42,000 nucleotides of DNA from positions 1 to 42,000 of the forward strand of contig JAAYVZ010000219.1 of the NCBI GenBank assembly GCA_012516935.1. Direction: 5' to 3'. This document shows positions 16,919 to 25,336 of this stretch, one piece after another. The DNA is from Holophagae bacterium (GTDB taxonomy: Bacteria > Acidobacteriota > Thermoanaerobaculia > Thermoanaerobaculales > Thermoanaerobaculaceae). The number at the start of each line of letters is the position of its first letter. The first letter of the stretch is position 1. Below the pieces are notes generated by a model that was given only the letters and a program-made list of their open reading frames with translations, did no database searches and had not been told where the DNA came from. The position numbers and the translations under genes are program-made.

Positions 16919-18064
16919 ATGGCGGGGAGCACCTTGGGGACGCTGCTGCGGGTCACGACCGCGGGAGAGAGCCATGGCCCTGGCTACGTCGTCATCGTTG
17001 ACGGGGTCCCGGCGGGGCTGGCGGTCGACCTGGAAGCGCTGCGGGCCGAGCTCGGGCGCCGGCGGCCCGGGCAAAGCCGGCTCGTCACCCAGCGGCGGGA
17101 GGAGGACGAGCCGGAGGTGCTCGCCGGCCTGCTCGACGGGCAGACCACGGGAGCGCCGATCGCCATCCTGGTGCGCAACCGCGACGCCCGCAGCGCCGAC
17201 TACGACGAGCTCGCCGGGGTCTGGCGCCCCGGCCACGCGGACGCCACGTTCGACCTCAAGTACGGCCTCCGCGATCACCGCGGCGGTGGACGGTCCTCGG
17301 CCCGCGAGACGGTGGCGCGGGTCGCGGCAGGCGCGGTGGCGAAGCAGCTCCTGGCCACGTTCGGGTGCCGGGTCGTGGGGTGGGTGCGGCAGGTGGGCGA
17401 GGTCGTCGCCGAGGTGCCCGACCCCGCTGCGGTGACACCCGGGCAGGTCGAGACTCTCCCCGACGGCTCGCCCAACCTCGTGCGCTGTCCCGATCCGGCG
17501 GCCGCGGCCGCCATGGCGGCGCTCATCGAACGGGTGCGCCGGGAGCGGGATTCGATCGGCGGGATCGCCGAGATCGTCGCCACCGGTGTGCCCGCCGGCC
17601 TCGGTGAGCCGGTGTTCGACAAGCTCAAGGCCGACCTCGGGAAGGCGCTGCTGTCGATCCCGGCGGTGATGGGGGTCGAGACCGGCGTGGGGTTCGGCTG
17701 CGCGGTGCTGCGCGGCAGCCAGTGCAACGACCCGTGGCTGTCGGCCGAGCCCCTGCGCACCGCTACCAACCGCCACGGCGGCACCCTCGGCGGGATCAGC
17801 TCGGGGATGCCGCTGGTGCTGCGCGCCGCGGTCAAACCCGCCTCGTCGATCGCCCGTGAGCAGGGCACGGTGCGCCGCGACGGCACCCCGACCACGGTAC
17901 GGGTGAAGGGCCGCCACGACCCCTGCCTGCTGCCCCGCTTCGTACCGGTCGGCGAGGCGATGGTCGCCCTCGTCCTCGCTGACCACTGGCTGCGCGCCCG
18001 CGCGGCGGCCCCGCTTTCGGCCAGTATGGGGGTCCGCAGTCCGGGGTCCGGCGAGGCCGAGTAG
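16919..18064 (+). CDS. aroC: Chorismate synthase
   Basis: Catalyses the last step of the shikimate pathway, converting 5-enolpyruvylshikimate-3-phosphate to chorismate, with reduced FMN as cofactor. The 381-residue protein contains TTAGESHGPGYVVIVDGVPAG near the N-terminus, RPGHADATFDLKYGLRDHRGGGRSSARETVARVAAGAVA in the middle, and HGGTLGGISSGMPLVLRAAVKP late in the protein, all core AroC signatures; length is normal. The ATG at 16919 is chosen (second of two in-frame ATGs; the other is 16910) because CATAAT at 16906-16911 would place transcription initiation at or next to it. The ~285 bases upstream hold no convincing gene. It converges with the glyA operon and no other aro gene is nearby. 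Confidence 0.97.
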   Translation: MAGSTLGTLLRVTTAGESHGPGYVVIVDGVPAGLAVDLEALRAELGRRRPGQSRLVTQRREEDEPEVLAGLLDGQTTGAPIAILVRNRDARSADYDELAGVWRPGHADATFDLKYGLRDHRGGGRSSARETVARVAAGAVAKQLLATFGCRVVGWVRQVGEVVAEVPDPAAVTPGQVETLPDGSPNLVRCPDPAAAAAMAALIERVRRERDSIGGIAEIVATGVPAGLGEPVFDKLKADLGKALLSIPAVMGVETGVGFGCAVLRGSQCNDPWLSAEPLRTATNRHGGTLGGISSGMPLVLRAAVKPASSIAREQGTVRRDGTPTTVRVKGRHDPCLLPRFVPVGEAMVALVLADHWLRARAAAPLSASMGVRSPGSGEAE

Positions 18065-18178
18065 AGCCAAGCAAGCGAAAGGCATCGGAGCCCCCGGTGC
18101 CGGGCTGCTGGCGCGGACCGAAAACCCAGGAGAAAAGGCCGCAGGGCACGGTTCCCGACCGGACGCAGGGAAGCGAAA

Positions 18179-18201
18179 GCCCCCACCGGGTAGGTGGGGG
18201 C
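18179..18201 (-). terminator. Terminator of the accD-folC-dgt-rpiB-glyA operon
   Basis: GCCCCCACC (18179-18187) and GGTGGGGGC (18193-18201) form a perfect nine-base-pair stem with a five-base loop. Read on the minus strand it is followed by TTTCGCTT, exactly the tail behind the rRNA terminator at 601-630. It lies 44 bases after the glyA stop. On the plus strand no T-tract follows, so it should act mainly on minus-strand transcripts. Confidence 0.8.
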
Positions 18202-18215
18202 CTCCAGCTTTCGAC
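18202..18215 (-). repeat. Copy 2 of the gene-end repeat (GTCGAAAGCTGGAG)
   Basis: On the minus strand this reads GTCGAAAGCTGGAG, one mismatch from the copy at 15875-15888. It lies between the glyA stop and its terminator hairpin and directly abuts that hairpin. Confidence 0.55.
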
Positions 18216-18244
18216 GCTCGACCGAAGAGGTGGGCGGCCGGCCC

Positions 18245-19522
18245 CTACGCCTCGCCGTACAGCGGGAACGCCCGCGTCAGCTCCTCGACCTCGGCCTTGA
18301 CCTGGGTCCACACCGCTTCGTCCTCGCTGCGCAGGACGCGGTCGATGAGGGCGGCGATGCGCTTCATCTCATCGGGACCCATGCCGCGGCTGGTGACTGC
18401 GGGGGTGCCGATGCGGACGCCGGAGCCGATGTACGGCTTGCGGGTGTCGAACGGCACGGTGTTCTTGTTGACCGTGATGCCGGCCCGACCGAGCCGCTCC
18501 TCGGCCTTCTTGCCGGAGATCCCGTCGGCCCCGAGGTTGAGCAGCATGAGGTGGTTGTCGGTGCCGCCCGAGACCATGTTCCAGCCCCGCGCCTGCAGCT
18601 CAGCGCACAGCGTGCGGGCGTTGGCGAGGACGCGGCCGATGTAGTCCTTGTAGGCGGGGGTGAGCGCCTCGGCAAAGGCGACGGCTTTGGCCGCGATGAC
18701 GTGCATGAGCGGGCCGCCCTGGACGCCGGGGAAGACTGCCTTGTCGATCGCCTCGGCGAACTGCGCCTTGCACATCACCATGCCGCCGCGCGGCCCGCGC
18801 AGCGTCTTGTGCGTGGTGGTGGTCACGAACTCGCAGCAGGGCACCGGCGAGGGGTGCATCCCCACCGCCACCATGCCGGCGATGTGGGCAATGTCGGCCA
18901 TGACCATGGAACCCGACTCGTGGGCGATGTCGGCGATGGTCTGGAAGTCGATGATGCGCGGGTAGGCCGAGGCGCCGCAGACGATGAGCTTGGGCTTGTG
19001 CGCCCGGGCGAGGTCACGCAGGGCGTCGTAGTCGATCGTCTCGGTGTCCTTGCGCACGAGGTATGGCACGATCTGGAACGTCTTGCCGGAGTAGTTGAGG
19101 GGGTGGCCGTGGGTAAGGTGCCCGCCGTGCGAGAGGTCCATGCCGAGCACCACGTCGCCCGGCTGGCAGGTGGCGAGGTAGACCGACATGTTGGCCTGGG
19201 CCCCGGAGTGCGGCTGGACGTTGACGTGCTCGGCGCCGAAAAGCTGCTTGGCGCGGTTGCGCGCGAGCTCCTCGGCCACGTCCACGAACTCGCCCCCGCC
19301 GTAGTACCGCTTGCCGGGGTAGCCCTCAGCGTACTTGTTGGTCAACACCGAGCCCAGCGCCGCGAGCACGGCCAGCGACACGAAGTTCTCCGACGCGATG
19401 AGCTCGAGCCCCTCGTTTTCGCGTCGGCGCTCGGCGCGCAGCGCCGCGGCCACCTCGGGATCGGTGGTGCCGACGATGTCCTCTTGGCGGGCGAAGTAGA
19501 TCTTGCGTTCCACCTGGTTCAT
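18245..19522 (-). CDS. glyA: Serine hydroxymethyltransferase
   Basis: PLP-dependent enzyme that interconverts serine and glycine and charges tetrahydrofolate with a one-carbon unit. The 425-residue protein has LIASENFVS (41-49), [16 protein letters not shown] (61-76), the D210/H213 cofactor region ([19 protein letters not shown]) and the Schiff-base lysine K239 in [14 protein letters not shown]. Length is normal. Its ATG overlaps the rpiB stop by four bases (ATGA), and it is the last gene of the five-gene operon before the hairpin at 18179-18201. Sharing a transcript with folC ties it to folate one-carbon metabolism. Confidence 0.97.
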   Translation of the reverse strand: MNQVERKIYFARQEDIVGTTDPEVAAALRAERRRENEGLELIASENFVSLAVLAALGSVLTNKYAEGYPGKRYYGGGEFVDVAEELARNRAKQLFGAEHVNVQPHSGAQANMSVYLATCQPGDVVLGMDLSHGGHLTHGHPLNYSGKTFQIVPYLVRKDTETIDYDALRDLARAHKPKLIVCGASAYPRIIDFQTIADIAHESGSMVMADIAHIAGMVAVGMHPSPVPCCEFVTTTTHKTLRGPRGGMVMCKAQFAEAIDKAVFPGVQGGPLMHVIAAKAVAFAEALTPAYKDYIGRVLANARTLCAELQARGWNMVSGGTDNHLMLLNLGADGISGKKAEERLGRAGITVNKNTVPFDTRKPYIGSGVRIGTPAVTSRGMGPDEMKRIAALIDRVLRSEDEAVWTQVKAEVEELTRAFPLYGEA

Positions 19523-19962
19523 TTCGACTCTCCTTTCGGCTCGATGGCCGCGACGCGGCCGGCATGCCGCCCGCCGTCAAAGGGGGTGGCGAGAAAGATC
19601 TCCAGTGCTTGCAGCGCCACCGCCGGGCCGATGGTGCGACCGCCCAGGCACAGCACGTTGGCGTCGTTGTGGCGGCGCGCCATCTCGGCGGTGAGGGCAT
19701 CGTGGCAGAGCGCAGCGCGCACACCGGGGTGGCGGTTGGCGGCGATCGACACGCCGATGCCGGTCCCGCACGCCAGCACGCCGCGCTCACCGTCCCCGGC
19801 CAGAAGCCGGGCCGCGAGGGCGTGGGCGAAGTCGGGATAGTCGACCGGCGCCTGGCCATGGGTGCCGAGGTCGATGACCTCGTGGCCGAGCCCGTGCAAG
19901 CGGGTGACGAGGAGCTGCTTGAGCTCGAACCCCCCGTGGTCGGACGCCACCAAAACCCGCAT
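19519..19962 (-). CDS. rpiB: Ribose-5-phosphate isomerase B
   Basis: A 147-residue RpiB/LacAB-family isomerase that interconverts ribose 5-phosphate and ribulose 5-phosphate. Conserved elements are the SDHGGFELK loop with D8 and H9, the catalytic C65 in [17 protein letters not shown], the CHD segment at 86-88, and [14 protein letters not shown] at 96-109. ATG at 19962 is fixed by the match to the RpiB N-terminus ([11 protein letters not shown]) and overlaps the dgt stop by one base (TGATG). Its own stop overlaps glyA (ATGA). Pairing of rpiB with glyA is common in bacteria. Confidence 0.95.
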   Translation of the reverse strand: MRVLVASDHGGFELKQLLVTRLHGLGHEVIDLGTHGQAPVDYPDFAHALAARLLAGDGERGVLACGTGIGVSIAANRHPGVRAALCHDALTAEMARRHNDANVLCLGGRTIGPAVALQALEIFLATPFDGGRHAGRVAAIEPKGESK

Positions 19963-21320
19963 CACAGCCTCCCGGCCCCCGCGCCGGACAGCGCGCTGTC
20001 GGGATGGTACAACGCCGCGTGTTCCTCGAGTGCGAAGCGGTCCGACATCCCGGCCAAATGGTCGGTGATGAGGCGCACGAAGCGCGGCTCCGTGTGGTAG
20101 TGGGCCTTGACCTCCTCCGGCATTCGCGGGATCGGCAGATCGCGCAGGTACGGCCGTCCGGTCTGCTCGTGGAAGCGCAGCAACGCGTAGGTTGGGAGCG
20201 TCAAGGGATTGGAGAAGTAGGCACGGAACAGCTCGCCCATGACGAGGTGGGCCCGGAAGTCCTGTCGGTTGACCTCTTGGTGGTTGATGATGAAGCGGTA
20301 GATGAACGCCTTGAGCTCGCCGAACAGCTCGTTGACGCGAGACGAGAACGCGGCGAGCGCGGGTGGCAGCTCGTCGGCATGCGCCTGCCACCCGGCGGCG
20401 TCGTTCACGTCGCGCGCCGCCGCCCACTCGGTGACGGCGCGCGAGGTGGTCTGAATGGCGTCGGTCACGAACAGGTGGATGAGCCCGCGCTGCAGCATGG
20501 CGGCGCGGCGCCAGCGCCGCCGCTCGTTGCGGTACTGCTCCCCGAGCTGGCGGATGACGGTCTGGGCGGCGGGGATGTGCTCGATCGCCTCGAGCGTCAC
20601 CGCCTCGGCGTGGAGGCCGTCCTCGAGGTCGTGTGTCTGCTGGGCGATCTCGTCGGCCAGCGCCACCACCTGCCCCTCGAGGTGGCAGGGCAGCCCCAGG
20701 CGCAGCCCCGCGGGCTCCGGCAGGGGGAAGTCGATCCCCGCCTTCTGCGAGGTGTGCTTGAGGATTCCCTCCCGTACCTGGTCGGTGAGGTTGAGCCCGG
20801 GCAGGTCGTAGCGCTGCTCGAGCAGGTCCACGACCCGCACCGACTGGTAGTTGTGCTTGAACGTCCCCACCCGGGGCAGCAGCTCGGCCGGGAGCTGGCA
20901 TTCCGGAGCCTTGCCGGCCAGGATGCGGGCCAGCGAGCGCTCGCCGGAGTGCCCGAACGGGGTGTGGCCGAGGTCGTGCGAGAGGGAGATCGCCTCGACC
21001 AAGTCCTCGTTGAGCCCGAGCGCCCGCGCGATCGTCCGCCCGAGCTGGGCGACCTCGAGGGTGTGGGTGAGGCGGGTGCGGGGGTGGTCGCCGGTGTGCG
21101 GCACGTAAACCTGAGTCTTGTGCTTGAGGCGGCGGAACGCCCGCGAGTGGAGGATGCGGTCGCGGTCGCGCTGGAACGCGGTGCGGTAGTCGAACAGCCG
21201 CCCCTCGGCGGCCAACTCCCGCCGTCGCGTCGCGGTTGTCGCACGGAAGCCGCAGAAGGCCAGCGACGCCTCCTCGCGCCGGTTGAGCTCCTCGTGGTCG
21301 CGGATCACTAGCTCAGCCAT
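19962..21320 (-). CDS. dgt: dGTPase-like HD domain triphosphohydrolase
   Basis: Predicted deoxynucleoside triphosphate triphosphohydrolase of 452 residues. The HD-domain ligands are H86 in RLTHTLEVAQ and H115/D116 in SLSHDLGHTPFGHSGE; the N-terminal RTAFQRDRDRILHSRAFRRLKHKTQV stretch is the other family hallmark. The family hydrolyses dNTPs to the nucleoside and inorganic triphosphate, usually as a hexamer; many members act on several dNTPs under allosteric control. It overlaps folC by eight bases at its start and rpiB by one base at its end, so it is translationally embedded in the accD operon. Substrate preference is not predictable. Confidence 0.92.
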   Translation of the reverse strand: MAELVIRDHEELNRREEASLAFCGFRATTATRRRELAAEGRLFDYRTAFQRDRDRILHSRAFRRLKHKTQVYVPHTGDHPRTRLTHTLEVAQLGRTIARALGLNEDLVEAISLSHDLGHTPFGHSGERSLARILAGKAPECQLPAELLPRVGTFKHNYQSVRVVDLLEQRYDLPGLNLTDQVREGILKHTSQKAGIDFPLPEPAGLRLGLPCHLEGQVVALADEIAQQTHDLEDGLHAEAVTLEAIEHIPAAQTVIRQLGEQYRNERRRWRRAAMLQRGLIHLFVTDAIQTTSRAVTEWAAARDVNDAAGWQAHADELPPALAAFSSRVNELFGELKAFIYRFIINHQEVNRQDFRAHLVMGELFRAYFSNPLTLPTYALLRFHEQTGRPYLRDLPIPRMPEEVKAHYHTEPRFVRLITDHLAGMSDRFALEEHAALYHPDSALSGAGAGRL

Positions 21321-22635
21321 CGAGCCCTCCGGTCAGACGCAACACCTCCCCGACAAGGTACAACGATCCGGTTACGAGGGTCGGCCGCGACCGATCACCG
21401 GCAGCGAGGGCCGCGGCCACGTCGGCTGCCACGGCCGCGCCGGGAAACGCCGCAGCGAGCTCGGCGACCGGCGCCGCGCGCGGCGAAGCGAGCGCCACCA
21501 CCGTCACCCGGCTCACACGGGGCGCAAGAATCGCCGCCATCTCGGCGAGCGGTTTGTCCTGGAGGCACGAGAACAGCAGATCGATCCGTCCGCCGAGCCC
21601 CATCTCGGCGAGCGCCGTCGCCACGGCCAGGGTCGCCTCGCGGTTGTGCGCCCCGTCGAGCAGCAGCGGGCGCCCTTCGTGCTCGACCCACTGCAACCGT
21701 CCCGGCCAGCACACCCCCTCGATGCCACGGAGCAAAGGCTGGTGCTCGAGCCCTGGCACCACCCCGTGCTTCGCCAGCGCCGCCGCTCCCGCCAGCGCCA
21801 GGCGGAGGTTGGGGAGCTGATGCGTCCCGGCCAAAGGCAGCGTCGCCTCGAGTTGGATCGACTCGACAGCGGCAGCGATCCGTGAGCCGGAAAGCGGGGC
21901 TCGGCGCCCGCCCCGCAGGTTGGGAGCTTCCCGATCGACGAATTGACGAGCGCCCCAGCTCGGGGTCTCGAGGTCCGGGCCGTGGGCCAGGAAAGCCACC
22001 TGCGCCCACTCGGAAACGCTGCTGGGCGGGGCTTCGGCATGGGCCCGGATCGCCGGCTCCACCTCGGCGTCCCAGGCAGCGACAATCGCCTCGCGGCCGC
22101 GCAAGGCGGCGGCTTTCTCGGCTGCGATGTGGGCGCGCGTGGGGCCGAGCCAGCCCTGGTGGTCGGTGCCGACGTTGGTGAGCAGCGAGACGATCGGCGT
22201 CACGGCGTTGACCGCGTCCCACCGCCCGCCGAGCCCCGCCTCGAGCACCGCCACCTGGACAGCAGACGCGGCGAAGTGTCGCAACGCCGCGACGGTGAGC
22301 GTCTCGAAGTACGAGAGCTCGGGGTGGGGCGCCAGCTCGCCGACGAGCCGAGCCAGATCGGCCGGGTCGATCGTCCGCCCGTCGACACGGATGCGCTCCT
22401 CGACCCGCACCAGGTGCGGCGAGGTGTACAGGCCGGTCCGGACGCCGTGGGCGCACAGGATGCTCGCCAGCCACGCCGCCGTGGCCCCCTTGCCGTTGGT
22501 GCCGACCACGAGGACCGAGGCGAAGCGCTCGTGGGGGCAGCCGAACGCCTTGAGCACCCGGTGCACGCGCTCGAGGCCGGGGATAATACGTTGCTCGAGG
22601 CGGGGGGCCAGCAGCTCGGCCGCGGAGATGGTCAC
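21313..22635 (-). CDS. folC: Folylpolyglutamate synthase / dihydrofolate synthase
   Basis: A 440-residue Mur-ligase-family enzyme that adds glutamate to (dihydro)folate or dihydropteroate. The ATP loop is VVGTNGKGATAAW and is followed by TSPHLVRVEERIRVDG, the folate-family signature. Further conserved segments are EAGLGGRWDAVNAV, NVGTDHQGWLG and LLLDGAHNREA. The GTG at 22635 overlaps the accD stop (GTGA) and is preferred over the longer frame from 22653. The accD-folC pairing is a recurrent bacterial arrangement. From sequence I cannot tell whether it has both activities or only one. Confidence 0.93.
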   Translation of the reverse strand: MTISAAELLAPRLEQRIIPGLERVHRVLKAFGCPHERFASVLVVGTNGKGATAAWLASILCAHGVRTGLYTSPHLVRVEERIRVDGRTIDPADLARLVGELAPHPELSYFETLTVAALRHFAASAVQVAVLEAGLGGRWDAVNAVTPIVSLLTNVGTDHQGWLGPTRAHIAAEKAAALRGREAIVAAWDAEVEPAIRAHAEAPPSSVSEWAQVAFLAHGPDLETPSWGARQFVDREAPNLRGGRRAPLSGSRIAAAVESIQLEATLPLAGTHQLPNLRLALAGAAALAKHGVVPGLEHQPLLRGIEGVCWPGRLQWVEHEGRPLLLDGAHNREATLAVATALAEMGLGGRIDLLFSCLQDKPLAEMAAILAPRVSRVTVVALASPRAAPVAELAAAFPGAAVAADVAAALAAGDRSRPTLVTGSLYLVGEVLRLTGGLDG

Positions 22636-23453
22636 AGCAACAGGCCGAGGCACCGGGCCAGGGTATCCTTGAGCTCCCGCCGCGGCACCACCAGGTCGAG
22701 CAGCCCATGCTCGAGCAAGAACTCGGAGCGCTGGAAACCCTCGGGGAGCTTCTGGCGAATGGTCTGCTCGATGACTCGCGGCCCGGCAAAGCCGATGAGC
22801 GCGCCCGGCTCACCGATGTTGATGTCACCGAGCATCGAGTACGAGGCGGTAACCCCACCGGTGGTCGGGTCGGTGAGGACCGAGATGTACGGCAGCCTCG
22901 CCTTGTGCAGCCGCGCCAAAGCTGCCGAGATCTTGGCCATCTGCATGAGGGAGAGCACGCCCTCCTGCATACGAGCGCCGCCCGAGCACGAGACGATGAC
23001 GAGCGGCAGGCGGAGCTTGACGCTGCGCTCGATGGCGCGGGTGAGCTTCTCGCCCACCGCCGAGCCCATCGACCCGCCCATGAACCCGTACTCCATGGCG
23101 CCGACGATCGCCTTGACCCCGCCGATGCGGCCCAACGCCACGACCACGGCATCATCGCGCAGCCCGCGCTCGAACAGGCCCTGGAGGCGGTCCGCATACG
23201 GCTTGTTGTCGACGAACTCCAGCGGGTCGGTCGAAAAGATCTTGGAGAACAGCTCCTTGTACGAACCGCCGTCGAAGAGCTGGCCGAGCCGTGTGCGCGC
23301 AGCGATGCGGTGGTGAAACCCGCACCTCGGGCAGACATGGAGGTGGTGCTCGAGCTCCTTGTGGTAAAGGGTCTCCTTGCACCCCGCGCACTTCACCCAC
23401 AGCCCCTCGGGGATACGGGACTCGTGGGAGCGATCCGAGCGCCAGAACCACAT
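22632..23453 (-). CDS. accD: Acetyl-CoA carboxylase carboxyltransferase subunit beta
   Basis: Beta subunit of the carboxyltransferase that transfers CO2 from carboxybiotin to acetyl-CoA in the first step of fatty acid synthesis. The 273-residue protein begins with a four-cysteine zinc ribbon (C22, C25, C41, C44) and continues with the crotonase-like domain, showing AMEYGFMGGSMGSAVGEKL, VSCSGGARMQEG and DPTTGGVTAS. It is the first gene of a five-gene operon with folC, dgt, rpiB and glyA. The promoter candidate at 23462-23490 ends only eight bases before the ATG. The divergent neighbour is the acyl-CoA ligase operon. Confidence 0.97.
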   Translation of the reverse strand: MWFWRSDRSHESRIPEGLWVKCAGCKETLYHKELEHHLHVCPRCGFHHRIAARTRLGQLFDGGSYKELFSKIFSTDPLEFVDNKPYADRLQGLFERGLRDDAVVVALGRIGGVKAIVGAMEYGFMGGSMGSAVGEKLTRAIERSVKLRLPLVIVSCSGGARMQEGVLSLMQMAKISAALARLHKARLPYISVLTDPTTGGVTASYSMLGDINIGEPGALIGFAGPRVIEQTIRQKLPEGFQRSEFLLEHGLLDLVVPRRELKDTLARCLGLLL

Positions 23454-23461
23454 GGTCGCCT

Positions 23462-23490
23462 ACTGTAGCGTTTGCCTTTGCGGCCAGCAA
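23462..23490 (-). promoter_or_regulatory. Predicted promoter of the accD operon
   Basis: On the minus strand TTGCTG (23490-23485), a 17-base spacer and TACAGT (23467-23462). The ATG of accD is eight bases past the -10, so a normal initiation distance would give a leader of zero to three bases, i.e. an essentially leaderless mRNA. No Shine-Dalgarno is seen, which fits. Confidence 0.55.
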
Positions 23491-23590
23491 CCGGCTCTCC
23501 CCGCGGCGTCGAACGGATCTGCTAGCATGACGCCGAGATAGTGGGCCGAACGGGTCCGGTAGCAGGGGTCCCGAAGGTCGGGAGCCAGCG

Positions 23591-25336
23591 ATGGCGAGGT
23601 GTGAGGAGAGCTCGAGAGCCAATGTCCGCGAAGTGCGGCCGTGGCTCGCCCACTACGAGCCGAGCGTCCGGCCTCACCTCGACTATCGCCAAGGTCGTCT
23701 CGGCGATTTGTTGCCCGAGGCTCGACGCCGTTTCCCAGCCCGGGTGGCAGTGGTGTTCTCGGTGGCCGCCGGCGGGAGGCTGTACTCGTCGTCCCTCAGC
23801 TACACCCGGCTGCAAAGGCTGGTGAACGGCTTCGCCGCCTCCCTGCAGCGCTTGGGCGTGCGCAAGGGCGACCGGGTCGCGCTGCTGCTTCCGAACTGCC
23901 CCCAGTTCGTTGTTGCCTACCTAGCGACCCTGGTGGTGGGTGGGATCGCCGTGCCGTTCAACCCTCTCTACTCGGCGCGCGAGGTCGGGTACCAGCTCCA
24001 GGACTGCGGCGCCAGGGTCGTGGTCGCGCTCAGTCAGCTCTACCCCCTGGTCCAGCAGGTGCGCGCCCAGACGGAGGTCGAAACCGTAGTCGTCACGCGC
24101 ATCAAGGAGTACTTCCCTCCGCTTTTGCGGCTGTTGTTCACCCTCACCCGGGAGCGAAGGCTGCCGTCGGCGCCGTTGGCCGCAGGAGATCTCGAGCTTG
24201 GGCCGTTGCTCCGCTCCTCGTCGCCGCAGCCCGTGGCGGTCGAGCCGGAGGACACAGCGGTTCTGCTCTACACGGGTGGGACCACGGGGGTGTCCAAAGG
24301 CGTCGAGCTCTCCCACCGCAACCTGCTGGTCAACGCCGAACAAAACCGCGTCTGGGCCCACCTCGCCGATGGAGCGGAGACGGTGCTGGCTGCGGTGCCG
24401 CTGTTTCACGCCTTTGGCCTGACGTGCTGCCTCAACCTCGGCCTCATGACCGGCGCCACGCTGGTGCTGGTGCCCAACCCGACCGACACGCGCGGCCTCG
24501 TCCGGTCCATCCACCGGCACCGGCCGAGCGTTTTTCCGGTCGTGCCGACGTTTCTGGTGGCGATCACGAGCCTGCCGGACCTCGACCGCTACGACCTACG
24601 CTCGATCCGAGTCTGCCCGTGCGCTGGCAACCCCCTGGCCCCGGCGGTGCAGCGCGGTTTCTGGGCCCGGACCGGCGTGCGGCCGGTCGAGGGGTATGGG
24701 CTCACCGAGGCGTCGCCGGTGGTCATGGGAAACCCGCCGTTCGGCGACGACCGCCAGGGCACGGTCGGTCTGCCGTACCCCGATACCGTGGCTCGGCTCG
24801 TCGATCTCGAGACCGGCCAGCGCCTCGTGCCGTGGCCCGAGGGCAGCGACTGGACCTCGCCCGGGGAGCTCGTCGTGCGCGGCCCGCAGGTGATGAAAGG
24901 GTATTGGAGGCGACCGGAAGAGACGGCAGCGCAGCTACGCGACGGCTGGTTGCACACCGGTGACATCGCGCAAATGCACCGGGACGGGTACTTCCGCATC
25001 GTTGACCGCAAGAAGGATATGATCATCCGTAGCGGCATGAACATCTACCCGGCGGAGATCGAGGCGGTGCTGCTCGAACACTCCGGGATCCTGGAAGCGC
25101 TGGTCATCGGCGTTCCGGACGAGACCCGCGGCGAGCTGGTGAAGGCGTTCGTCGTCCCGCGCCACGCGGTGACGCTCGCGGTCGAGGATATCCTCGCCTT
25201 TTGCCGGGAGAATCTCGCGCGGTTCAAGGTGCCGGCCACGGTCGAGATCCGGCGTGAGCTGCCCAAATCCGCGGTGGGTAAGCCGCTGCGGCGCGCGCTC
25301 CGCGACGAGGTGGCGGCACCGGCGGCCCAGCAGTGA
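23591..25336 (+). CDS. Long-chain acyl-CoA ligase (FadD-like AMP-binding enzyme)
   Basis: ANL-superfamily enzyme of 581 residues that would activate a carboxylic acid, probably a fatty acid, to its CoA thioester via an acyl-adenylate. Core motifs are LLYTGGTTGVSKGVELSH (about 226-243), VEGYGLTEASP, the LHTGDIAQMHRDGYFRIVDRKKDMIIRSG hinge region (about 454-482) and the catalytic lysine K564 in KSAVGKPLRR. The N-terminal PWLAHYEPSVRPHLDY opening and the NPLYSAREVGYQLQDCGA segment are typical of FadD-type ligases and less so of OleC beta-lactone synthetases. ATG 23591 is preceded by GGGAG. Its stop overlaps the next gene's GTG (GTGA). It heads a four-gene operon and probably supplies acyl-CoA to the condensing enzyme downstream. 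Confidence 0.9.
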   Translation: MARCEESSRANVREVRPWLAHYEPSVRPHLDYRQGRLGDLLPEARRRFPARVAVVFSVAAGGRLYSSSLSYTRLQRLVNGFAASLQRLGVRKGDRVALLLPNCPQFVVAYLATLVVGGIAVPFNPLYSAREVGYQLQDCGARVVVALSQLYPLVQQVRAQTEVETVVVTRIKEYFPPLLRLLFTLTRERRLPSAPLAAGDLELGPLLRSSSPQPVAVEPEDTAVLLYTGGTTGVSKGVELSHRNLLVNAEQNRVWAHLADGAETVLAAVPLFHAFGLTCCLNLGLMTGATLVLVPNPTDTRGLVRSIHRHRPSVFPVVPTFLVAITSLPDLDRYDLRSIRVCPCAGNPLAPAVQRGFWARTGVRPVEGYGLTEASPVVMGNPPFGDDRQGTVGLPYPDTVARLVDLETGQRLVPWPEGSDWTSPGELVVRGPQVMKGYWRRPEETAAQLRDGWLHTGDIAQMHRDGYFRIVDRKKDMIIRSGMNIYPAEIEAVLLEHSGILEALVIGVPDETRGELVKAFVVPRHAVTLAVEDILAFCRENLARFKVPATVEIRRELPKSAVGKPLRRALRDEVAAPAAQQ

